A DNA stretch of 64,000 nucleotides, taken from Bacteroidales bacterium UBA2800 (lineage in GTDB: Bacteria; Bacteroidota; Bacteroidia; Bacteroidales; Paludibacteraceae). Of the stretch, positions 24,802 through 32,131 are shown piece by piece. A model generated the notes under the pieces. The model made no database searches. It was not told where the DNA came from and saw only the letters and a program-made list of their open reading frames with translations. A program made the translations under genes and the position numbers. How positions within the stretch are numbered: the stretch's first letter is position 1; every line of letters starts with the position of its first letter. Location: assembly GCA_002351925.1 (NCBI GenBank), contig DEHM01000005.1:13150-77149 (forward strand), written 5' to 3'.

Positions 24802-26757
24802 ATGAGAAAAATTCTTTCTTTATTGACTGCAATTCTTTTTGCAGGTTCCATGATGGCAACGGATGTAGCGGTAACTATCCACGCTTCTTCCGGAGACTAT
24901 TATGCTAAGACGCATGAATGGGTGAAAGGCTCCGATGGAGGTAACGCTTATGCTCAGGTCGTTTTGGACGAGAACATCACGGCTAACTTGATTGGTACAG
25001 GTAACAACGGTAAGTACTATCAAGACTGGCGTTTTTACACCAACGGCAGTGATGCTGGTTCATTCAGCATCGATGCTGCGGAAGGCTATGAACTGCAATC
25101 CGTAACATTTACTTACGCGACCCAGAACAACGGTGCGTTGTACATGGGTGAAACGCAGTTGACTTCCCAAACGGCGGTTGCAGTAAGTGGCCAACAGGCA
25201 GTGTTCCAATGCAAGAACACGAATGATGCTACTAATGGCCAGGTTCGATTGACGGCTATCGCAGTAACTTATCAAGAGGCTGTCGCTCCTTTGGCTACCG
25301 TCAAGACTGTGTACTGCAAGAATGTACAAAGCTGGTGGAATGCAGACGGCGCTGCCGTTGCTGTCTATGCTTGGACGGGCGATGTGAAAAACGCTGCTTG
25401 GCCCGGCGTGCGCATGGAAGCTGTAACAGGTGAAGAAGGCATCTGGAAAGCGGACATCGACACCGCAAAGTATGCGAAGATTATCTTCACCCGCGTAAAC
25501 GCAACGGGCGATATCGCCGACTGGGGCGCTAAAACAGCGGACTTGACTATTCCGGCTGACAAAGACCTCTACACCATCACTTCTACTACTCCTGTCTGGG
25601 GTAATCCGGGCGTTACAGGAGAGTGGTCTGTATATGGCGAAGAACCGACTCCGGTTGATCCTCCGACACCGACGGCTAAGTTCTATGTAACCGGTAACGC
25701 TGCTCTGGTAGGCCAAGACAAGGAGTGGAATCCTGCAGCAGTTGCTTCTATGGCTGATACTCTTGAGTTGAACCTCGAAGCTAACATTGACTACGTTCTT
25801 AAGGTGACCTTGAATGGTGCCTGGGAAGGTGAGAACAACGTGAAGGGTTACAACGAGTTGACCGAGAAGACTGCTGGTCTGTTGGATATCAGCAACGACC
25901 ATAACATTGGCTTCAAGCTGAATGAGGCAGGTGTTGTGAAAGTGGTTTATATCGCAGCTGCAAATGAGCAACCGGAAGTATTCAAACTGATTGGTGACTT
26001 CTATGTAGCTCCTCCTGCAGATCCGACTGTAGCTGTTATTGGTGACATGACTGAGTGGGAAGCACAACTTCCGTTCGAACTGTCGGAAGACAAGACCTAT
26101 GCTACGCTGTCTAATGACAACATCAAGAAAGGTACTTATGCATTCAAACTCATTGTTAACGGTGAGTGGCGTTCGAATGGTTACGAGTATCATCGTGAAT
26201 TCCCCGGTGCAGCAGGTATCACCGGCAATGCAGAGGCGAATATGACCGTTAACATCGACGTTGAGGGTGCATATACCTTCGTATGGACGTTTGCTAACGA
26301 CTCCTTCGCTATCGTTTATCCGGAGAAACCGGAACCACAACTCGCGAACGGTTACTACCTCGTTGGTTCGATGAACGATTGGACTCCTGCTGCAGAGTAC
26401 TTCCTCGAGCAGAACCCGGATAATGAGGCTGAGTATGAACTTGATATCAACCTCAATGTAAACGACGAAATTAAGGTTGTTTATGTAGAGAACGATGCTA
26501 TCGTTACTTGGTATCCGAAAGAGGGTAACTATATTGTGGATGACAACCATGATGGCGCAACCACCATGTATTTCCGTCCGGAGTACAACTCGGATTGGAG
26601 CGCATTTGGCGGCTACTTCTACATCGTTCCGACAAGCACCGTAGGCTTCGACAATGTCGATGCTGACGCTAAGGCTATTAAGCAAGTGATCAACGGTAAG
26701 CTCTTCATCCTCCGTGGTGACAAGACCTACACCGTAGACGGTCAAATCGTTCGCTAA
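24802..26757 (+). CDS. Secreted starch-binding-like protein (CBM26-like and CBM48-like modules)
   Basis: A 651-residue exported paralogue of the preceding gene. Signal peptide MRKILSLLTAILFAGSMMA; shared N-terminal beta domain (~20-160); a module with VYCKNVQSWWNADGAAVAVYAW and WPGVRMEAV (~168-275), typical of CBM26-like starch-binding domains; a central E-set-like region; a VIGDMTEWEAQLPFEL module; and a C-terminal NGYYLVGSMNDWTPAAEYF module of CBM20/48 type (~515-620). The protein ends in the conserved tail KQVINGKLFILRGDKTY...GQIVR. I infer a surface alpha-glucan-binding role. A bidirectional terminator follows. Confidence 0.75.
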   Translation: MRKILSLLTAILFAGSMMATDVAVTIHASSGDYYAKTHEWVKGSDGGNAYAQVVLDENITANLIGTGNNGKYYQDWRFYTNGSDAGSFSIDAAEGYELQSVTFTYATQNNGALYMGETQLTSQTAVAVSGQQAVFQCKNTNDATNGQVRLTAIAVTYQEAVAPLATVKTVYCKNVQSWWNADGAAVAVYAWTGDVKNAAWPGVRMEAVTGEEGIWKADIDTAKYAKIIFTRVNATGDIADWGAKTADLTIPADKDLYTITSTTPVWGNPGVTGEWSVYGEEPTPVDPPTPTAKFYVTGNAALVGQDKEWNPAAVASMADTLELNLEANIDYVLKVTLNGAWEGENNVKGYNELTEKTAGLLDISNDHNIGFKLNEAGVVKVVYIAAANEQPEVFKLIGDFYVAPPADPTVAVIGDMTEWEAQLPFELSEDKTYATLSNDNIKKGTYAFKLIVNGEWRSNGYEYHREFPGAAGITGNAEANMTVNIDVEGAYTFVWTFANDSFAIVYPEKPEPQLANGYYLVGSMNDWTPAAEYFLEQNPDNEAEYELDINLNVNDEIKVVYVENDAIVTWYPKEGNYIVDDNHDGATTMYFRPEYNSDWSAFGGYFYIVPTSTVGFDNVDADAKAIKQVINGKLFILRGDKTYTVDGQIVR

Positions 26758-26773
26758 TAACGAATGACGATAA

Positions 26774-26806
26774 AGAAAGAGGGACGCTTCGGCGCCCCTC
26801 TTTTTT
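26774..26806. terminator. Bidirectional terminator between the secreted gene and the phosphatase
   Basis: Stem AAAGAGGG...CCCTCTTT with an inner CGC/GCG stem and TTCG loop, followed by T-runs in both directions. The flanking genes converge here. Confidence 0.85.
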
Positions 26807-26880
26807 GGTGTTTAGAAATGTTCTATATCGGGTGTCTCTCGGGAGATGGTCCCGTGATGGTCCTGTGGAAATGTCGTATT

Positions 26881-28293
26881 TTACTGCTTGCGGATGGCTT
26901 TCCAAATCAGCGGTACCATATCGGTGTTGTCATGCCAGCCGGTGAAGTTTTTTGCGCCTACTCCTATTGCAAATACGGGCACTGCGTGCGCGGTGTGCGC
27001 GTACGAGGTCCATCCCAGGTGGGCTTTCTTGTTCAGCAGGCGGATACCGGCGTCGCCCAGCTGGTTGATGGTCTTGTACATCGTTTTGGTGTCTTTGCCT
27101 TTCTTGTCGATAGCTGCCTTGTAGAGCGCTTTCAGTTCTTTCTCCTCGTCGCTATCGATCTCCACGTTGTCCCAGAAGCCGAGTTGCTCGCGGTAGATCT
27201 GTTTTACCTGTTTCCAGTCGGGGCGCTTGTCGGCCTTGAAGAGTTGGGTGAAAAGGTCGCTCAGTATCCATGCCGAGCATTTCTGGTATTGCAGCAAGTC
27301 GAGGTGCAGCGTATAGTCGCTGTTGCCGAGTGCCATACCTCCCGTCTCATGGTCGGCTGTCACCACGATGAGTGTCTCGTCGGGATGTTGGCGGTAGAAA
27401 GACATCGCTACCTGCATGGCTTCGTCCATATCCCATACCTCTCCGATAGCCGTGCGGCCGTCGTCGCCGTGACACGCATAGTCGATCATGCCGCCTTCCA
27501 CCATCATGAAGAAGCGTTCGTAGCGTTTCTCCAGGAACGGGATAGCCGTCTCTACTATCTGCGCCAGGCGCAAGTCGCCTTCTTTGCGATCGACAGCGTA
27601 GGGCAGGTTGTCGCCGTGCTTGGCGCCTTGGTCATCGTCTTTCTGCACGAGGATGAGTTTATTCGCCAGACTTGGCGAATTCCGGAGGAAGTTCTGCGCC
27701 TCTTCGTAGCCGTGGGCGATTGTGTAACCCTGCTTCTCCGCCAGGCGATAGAGGTTGACGTCCTTGTCGTTTTTCTTGCCTTCCGGATAGTGGAAACCTG
27801 CTCCGCCAAAGAAGTCGAAATTGCTGTAGCAGAGTTGTTCGCCTATCTCGTAGTAGTGGCTGCGTTTGCGGTCGTGGCCGTAGAAAGAGGCCGGTGTGGC
27901 ATGGTCGATAGCCACGGTCGTCATGATGCCGATGCCCCATCCCTCGGCCTTCAGGTCCTCGGCTATCGTACGTAGCGTGTCGCCGTCAGGGCCGATGCCC
28001 AGCGTGCCGTTGGTAGTCTTCTTGCCCGTAGCCAGACACGTGCCTGCGGCCGACGAATCGGTGATGCCGTTGCTGGCAGAGTGGGTGGCGAGATGGCCCA
28101 TATAGGGCATCGTGGTCATCAGTGTCTGCACCCGTCCGAGGGGTTGGTTTTGCAGGGCTGAGCGGTACATCTCTGCCGCCAGTACCTGGTTAGTGCCCAT
28201 TCCGTCTCCGATGAAATAGAACACGTACTTCGCTTCCGCCGATACGACGAGAGCGATGACTAACATAGTCATTAAAAGAGATAAGCGTTTCAT
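26881..28293 (-). CDS. Alkaline phosphatase (periplasmic)
   Basis: A 470-residue exported phosphomonoesterase. Signal peptide MKRLSLLMTMLVIALVVSAEA; metal-binding FIGDGMG (Asp30); nucleophile Ser80 in ITDSSAAGTCLATG; further ligands in MVEGGMIDYACHGDD and VTADHETGGM; HTAHAVPVFA near the C-terminus supplies the last zinc ligands. It is the last gene of a leftward operon, 6 bp after the exonuclease. Confidence 0.92.
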   Translation of the reverse strand: MKRLSLLMTMLVIALVVSAEAKYVFYFIGDGMGTNQVLAAEMYRSALQNQPLGRVQTLMTTMPYMGHLATHSASNGITDSSAAGTCLATGKKTTNGTLGIGPDGDTLRTIAEDLKAEGWGIGIMTTVAIDHATPASFYGHDRKRSHYYEIGEQLCYSNFDFFGGAGFHYPEGKKNDKDVNLYRLAEKQGYTIAHGYEEAQNFLRNSPSLANKLILVQKDDDQGAKHGDNLPYAVDRKEGDLRLAQIVETAIPFLEKRYERFFMMVEGGMIDYACHGDDGRTAIGEVWDMDEAMQVAMSFYRQHPDETLIVVTADHETGGMALGNSDYTLHLDLLQYQKCSAWILSDLFTQLFKADKRPDWKQVKQIYREQLGFWDNVEIDSDEEKELKALYKAAIDKKGKDTKTMYKTINQLGDAGIRLLNKKAHLGWTSYAHTAHAVPVFAIGVGAKNFTGWHDNTDMVPLIWKAIRKQ

Positions 28294-28299
28294 ATAAAA

Positions 28300-29112
28300 T
28301 CAGGATTGTGTGTCTTGCTTCTTTTTCGCTTGTGCCCGTTGCCTCTTCCGCTTCCTTGCCTCGCGTCGTTTGGCCGTGCGCTTGGCAGCACGTTCTTCGG
28401 GCGTAAGGATGGGCGGCGGCTCTATGCCTTGTTCGCGTAGCCTCTCGGCTTGCACCTCTTGCTGGTGTTGCAACTGTTGCTCATGGTCGGCGCGATGTAA
28501 CGCTTCCACTTGTTCCTTAGGCAGCGGCTTGTGCTTCTGTAGTTCCAGATAGATAAGCAGCGTGGCCCACGCGTCGGTGCTGGCATAGCGTGCCTGTTCG
28601 GGCGTCAGGTGGGTGTTCTCCCAGTTGGTGAGCTGCTGCGCTTTGGATATCTTCTTGCCGAAACAGATAGCGAAGATCTTCTGCAGTCCCAGATCCATGA
28701 TGCCGTATTGCCCCACTATCGACTGCAGATCCAGACAGTTGGCGGGCGTGAAGTTGCGCCGCCGTCTCAGTCCGTTGATATCGTCTCGGAAGGCGAGTCC
28801 CACCTTACAGATTTTCGGATCGGCGAACACCTCTGCCAGCGCCTGCGGCATGCCTACGTGGGTAAGGCGGAAGAGATAGCAACGCTCGGTGCTGGCTATC
28901 TGCACGAGCGCAGTAGGGTAGTGTATGCCGCGCTGGAAACTGGGGCGCGCTTCGGTGTCTACGCCCAGCACGCGCTGCGTGCGGAGATAGGCTACGGCAT
29001 CAGCCACCTGCTCTTCCCGGTCCACAACAATCACTTCGCCCTCAAAGGCGACCACCGGCATCCACTGCAACAGGTCTTTGCTGATATGAGGAATATAGTT
29101 GGTTTCCGTCAT
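28300..29112 (-). CDS. DEDDy-type 3'-5' exonuclease (RNase D-like) with basic tail
   Basis: A 270-residue protein. The exonuclease domain shows VLGVDTEA (Asp52, Glu54), FRDD (Asp110/111) and the Exo III motif YASTD (Tyr176, Asp180), making it a DEDDy nuclease. It lacks the HRDC domains of full RNase D. The last ~60 residues are strongly basic and helical (AAKRTAKRREARKRKRQRAQ), probably for nucleic-acid binding. The start overlaps the DUF5063 stop by 4 bp (ATGA). Substrate could be RNA or DNA. Confidence 0.85.
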   Translation of the reverse strand: MTETNYIPHISKDLLQWMPVVAFEGEVIVVDREEQVADAVAYLRTQRVLGVDTEARPSFQRGIHYPTALVQIASTERCYLFRLTHVGMPQALAEVFADPKICKVGLAFRDDINGLRRRRNFTPANCLDLQSIVGQYGIMDLGLQKIFAICFGKKISKAQQLTNWENTHLTPEQARYASTDAWATLLIYLELQKHKPLPKEQVEALHRADHEQQLQHQQEVQAERLREQGIEPPPILTPEERAAKRTAKRREARKRKRQRAQAKKKQDTQS

Positions 29113-29627
29113 TCTTCTTCGGCTTGATTGGTACTGAGCGCGTGTAACGCACGCATGACGGCAAGCAGTTTCTGTCCCCAGTGGGCGGCAAAAGCGTCAC
29201 GGCAGGCTACGACGGCATCGTGCATGATGGCCTCTTCGCCGGTCTGGAAAGCTGCTGCCATGTCTTTCAGCTCCTGGTAGATATCTGCCAGTCCCTCGGA
29301 GAGATAGGCTGTCTGTACCTCGTCGGTATAGACGCCCTGGTCGACAAACACATCCAGATAGGCATCGTCGGCGCCGAACATATTGCGCAGACCAATCAGT
29401 ATGTAGTTGTAGTCCTCTTCCGTCACAAACCGTTGCGGTTCGTCCTCCATCAGGGCCTCCGCTTCGCCCAGCAGGCGCGTACGCAGGTACAGCACCGGCA
29501 ACAGGCGCAACAGCTGCTCCGTCATCTCCTCGCGCGAGTGCTCCTCCGGGTGCTCCAGCAGTAGACAAGTCTGCGCTGCAGCTGTCACGAAAGCAACCGT
29601 CGGCTCTTCATAAACCATCGTTTTCAT
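29109..29627 (-). CDS. DUF5063 family protein
   Basis: A 172-residue, mostly helical acidic protein found widely in Bacteroidetes beside a 3'-5' exonuclease, as here. No known catalytic motif. The start is set at ATG 29627 (MKTMVYEEP), 23 bp after the -7 box; an upstream in-frame start would lie inside the promoter. Translational coupling to the exonuclease suggests they act together, but the function is unknown. Confidence 0.75.
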   Translation of the reverse strand: MKTMVYEEPTVAFVTAAAQTCLLLEHPEEHSREEMTEQLLRLLPVLYLRTRLLGEAEALMEDEPQRFVTEEDYNYILIGLRNMFGADDAYLDVFVDQGVYTDEVQTAYLSEGLADIYQELKDMAAAFQTGEEAIMHDAVVACRDAFAAHWGQKLLAVMRALHALSTNQAEEE

Positions 29628-29649
29628 CCTTAAACCATAAAAATTTGCG

Positions 29650-29697
29650 CAAAGGTACAAAAAAATTTGCATATATGCAAAATTTTGAGTAATTTTG
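29650..29697. promoter_or_regulatory. Divergent promoter pair sharing a 16-bp palindrome
   Basis: The perfect palindrome TTTGCATATATGCAAA (29666-29681) supplies the -33 TTTGC of both promoters. Rightward -7 box TAATTTTG (29690-29697) serves upp; leftward -7 box TACCTTTG (29657-29650) serves the DUF5063 operon. The two RNA polymerases would compete for overlapping DNA. Confidence 0.75.
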
Positions 29698-29722
29698 TGC
29701 CGTAAAATGAAAAATACATTGT

Positions 29723-30397
29723 ATGAAGGTTATTAATCTTTCTGAGCAAAACAGTGTGCTCAATCAGTATCTTCGCGAAATCCGCGATGTGAATATCCAG
29801 CAGGATCGTCTCCGTTTTCGTCGTAACATCGAGCGTATCGGTGAACTCATGGCTGTCGAGGTGAGCAAGACGCTCCACTACGAGCAGACCGATGTGCAGA
29901 CGCCGCTGGGCATAGCGCCGGTGAATACGATTGCCGATAACATCGTGCTGGCTACTATCTTGCGTGCAGGTCTGCCGCTGCATCAGGGTTTCCTGAATAT
30001 CTTCGACCATGCGGAGAATGCGTTCCTCAGCGCCTATCGTCGTGTGAATGCAAAAGGCGAGTTGGAGATTGTAGCCGAATATATGGCGGCTCCGTCGGTA
30101 GAAGGCAAGACACTGATTGTGGCCGATCCGATGCTGGCTACCGGTATGTCGATGGAGGTGGGCTATCTGGCGCTGCTGCGTCATGGCAAACCGTCGCACA
30201 CCCATCTCTGCAGCGCTATCGCTACGCCGAAGTCGATTGAGTATATGCGTGAGGCGCTTCACGACAGCCCCGATGTGACGCTCTGGTGTGCGGCCGTCGA
30301 TCCTATCCTGAACGACAAGAAATATATCGTTCCCGGTCTGGGCGATGCCGGCGATTTGTGTTACGGAATCAAAGTCCATCTGTCCGATCGCTCGTAA
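29723..30397 (+). CDS. upp: Uracil phosphoribosyltransferase
   Basis: A 224-residue pyrimidine-salvage enzyme converting uracil and PRPP to UMP. The PRPP loop VADPMLATGMSM (~135-146), the N-terminal RFRRNIERIGELMAVE, and the C-terminal uracil-binding YIVPGLGDAGDLCYG are diagnostic. First gene of a short string with vanZ-like and dprA genes. Confidence 0.95.
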   Translation: MKVINLSEQNSVLNQYLREIRDVNIQQDRLRFRRNIERIGELMAVEVSKTLHYEQTDVQTPLGIAPVNTIADNIVLATILRAGLPLHQGFLNIFDHAENAFLSAYRRVNAKGELEIVAEYMAAPSVEGKTLIVADPMLATGMSMEVGYLALLRHGKPSHTHLCSAIATPKSIEYMREALHDSPDVTLWCAAVDPILNDKKYIVPGLGDAGDLCYGIKVHLSDRS

Positions 30398-30407
30398 ACA
30401 GTCTTAT

Positions 30408-30785
30408 ATGGCTTATCTACCTGCCGTGCTTGTCGCGGCAGGTATTGCTGTGCTCAGCCTGCTGGAGGTTGGCCGTGCGCCGCAGGTGCCCGTGAGCGAC
30501 AAATGGTCGCACGGCGTGGCCTATGGCCTCTTGGCTCTCTTGCTTGTGGCTGCGTTGCTCCATAACGGCTATCGCTCGTGGCGTGCCTACGGCGGGACGA
30601 TAGTGACTTGTGCGGCCTACGGCTTGCTCATCGAGGCGCTGCAACGCTTCTGTACACTCACTCGCTCTGGCGAGATGGCCGATCTCTATGCCGATATCCT
30701 CGGCGCGCTGGCGGGAGTCATTATCGTTTATCTCTTCGCAGTCTCGAGATCTCGCCATCACGACGTTCACCATCACGACCAATAA
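30408..30785 (+). CDS. VanZ-like membrane protein with His-rich tail
   Basis: A 125-residue inner-membrane protein with about four transmembrane segments and the VanZ-type motifs VSDKWSHGVAYG and IEALQRF. Function of stand-alone VanZ proteins is not established. The last 13 residues (SRSRHHDVHHHDQ) are encoded by a CACCATCACGAC-like repeat, giving six histidines at the C-terminus; this may be a repeat-derived extension rather than a metal site. The start is ATG 30408, directly after upp. Confidence 0.75.
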   Translation: MAYLPAVLVAAGIAVLSLLEVGRAPQVPVSDKWSHGVAYGLLALLLVAALLHNGYRSWRAYGGTIVTCAAYGLLIEALQRFCTLTRSGEMADLYADILGALAGVIIVYLFAVSRSRHHDVHHHDQ

Positions 30786-30788
30786 CCC

Positions 30789-31862
30789 ATGACCAACCCT
30801 CTTTACGACATAGCGCTCTCCTGGCTCTTCCGTACCCGCCTACGGCGGTTGCTGGCTTTGTACGACCATTACGGCGCGGCTGAAGAGGTGTGGCGTCGGC
30901 TGGACGAACCCGGCATGACGGAGGCGCTGCAGCGCGCGGAGCAAGAATGGGAGTGGATAGGGGCGCACGGTATCCGCGTATGGACGCTCAGTGATGACGA
31001 CTATCCGTATCGGCTGCGTCAGTGTCCCGACCGGCCTACGGTGCTCTATGCCAAGGGGCATGTCAATCCGTCGGACGAACATATGGTCAGCATTGTCGGC
31101 ACACGCCGTCCTACGGAGCGCGGCAAAGACCTGACACGTGCGTTAGTGCGTGGGCTGGGGGAGCAACTGGAGCATGTGACCATCGTCAGCGGAGGCGCGT
31201 ACGGTATCGATATCACCGCCCATCGTGCGGCGATAGAGATGGGGCTGCCTACGCTCATCATTCCTGCGCACGGGCTCGACCGTATCTATCCTGTGCAGCA
31301 TCGTCCCGATGCAATCGCCTCGCTGCAGCATGGCGGATTGCTGACAGAGTTTATGTCCGGCGTCGAACCCTTTGCGGCCTATTTTGTGCAACGCAATCGT
31401 ATCATCGCCGGCCTGGCAGATGCCGTAGTTGTGGTGGAGTCGAAGCAGAAAGGCGGCAGCCTTATCACGGCGCAGATGGCGCTCGACTACGATCGTGAGT
31501 TGTTCGCTTTTCCCGGGCGCCCGCAAGATGAGACAGCCAGCGGTTGCAACAATCTGATTCGTCGCCAGGCAGCCCATCTGATTACTTCGGCCGACGACCT
31601 GATCAGCGCGATGAGTTGGACGGTGCGGGCCGATCGTCAGCAGCCGCTGCAGACCCAGATGGTGGAGCTCTCGGCCGACCTGTCCGAACAGCAGAAACAG
31701 CTCCTGCAGAAACTGCGTGAAGCCGAAGACGGCATGCATATCAATCTGCTTGTCATGGAGACCCAATTGCCCTATGCGGATGTGTCGTCCGACCTTGTGA
31801 TGATGGAGATGCAGGGTATCGTCAGTGCCCTTCCGGGCGGTATTTATAGGGCGCTGAAATAA
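30789..31862 (+). CDS. dprA: DNA-processing protein DprA
   Basis: A 357-residue protein that loads RecA onto incoming single-stranded DNA during natural transformation. An N-terminal helical domain is followed by the Rossmann-like core (VSIVGTRRPTERG, VSGGAYGIDITAHRAA, FVQRNRIIAGLADAVVVVES, and GSLITAQMALDYDRELFAFPG) and a C-terminal winged-helix-like segment (~295-357). Its start follows the VanZ stop by 3 bp. Confidence 0.93.
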   Translation: MTNPLYDIALSWLFRTRLRRLLALYDHYGAAEEVWRRLDEPGMTEALQRAEQEWEWIGAHGIRVWTLSDDDYPYRLRQCPDRPTVLYAKGHVNPSDEHMVSIVGTRRPTERGKDLTRALVRGLGEQLEHVTIVSGGAYGIDITAHRAAIEMGLPTLIIPAHGLDRIYPVQHRPDAIASLQHGGLLTEFMSGVEPFAAYFVQRNRIIAGLADAVVVVESKQKGGSLITAQMALDYDRELFAFPGRPQDETASGCNNLIRRQAAHLITSADDLISAMSWTVRADRQQPLQTQMVELSADLSEQQKQLLQKLREAEDGMHINLLVMETQLPYADVSSDLVMMEMQGIVSALPGGIYRALK

Positions 31863-31887
31863 AAAAATCAATGAAAAACGATTAAAA

Positions 31888-31919
31888 TTTGCATAATTGC
31901 AAAAAAAGTAGTAATTTTG
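31888..31919 (+). promoter_or_regulatory. Promoter of the small membrane protein-parC operon
   Basis: TTTGCATAATTGC starts at 31888; TAATTTTG is at 31912-31919 (20-bp spacer). Start codon at 31961. Confidence 0.75.
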
Positions 31920-31960
31920 CAAGCAATTTCAAATCGACTAATCTAACGCGTTAAGAATAT

Positions 31961-32128
31961 ATGAACGATTTTAAGAAGTATCTTGGAGTTATTCTCCTCT
32001 TGCTGGGTGTTGTTTGCCTGGTGGTTTACAAGTATGCGCTGCCCACCAATACGCTGCTCGTTTGCGGTATCGCATTGGAGGTAATCGGTATCCTGGCATA
32101 TATCTTCATCAACAAAAAGGAGCAATAA
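31961..32128 (+). CDS. Small two-helix membrane protein
   Basis: A 55-residue protein read directly from the sequence: ATG at 31961, TAA at 32126-32128. It begins MNDFKKYLGVILLLLGVV and contains a second hydrophobic stretch (TLLVCGIALEVIGILAYIFI), ending NKKEQ. Two transmembrane helices with a short loop are predicted. It has its own promoter and sits 3 bp before parC, so it is very probably expressed. The function is unknown. Confidence 0.8.
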   Translation: MNDFKKYLGVILLLLGVVCLVVYKYALPTNTLLVCGIALEVIGILAYIFINKKEQ

Positions 32129-32131
32129 CAC

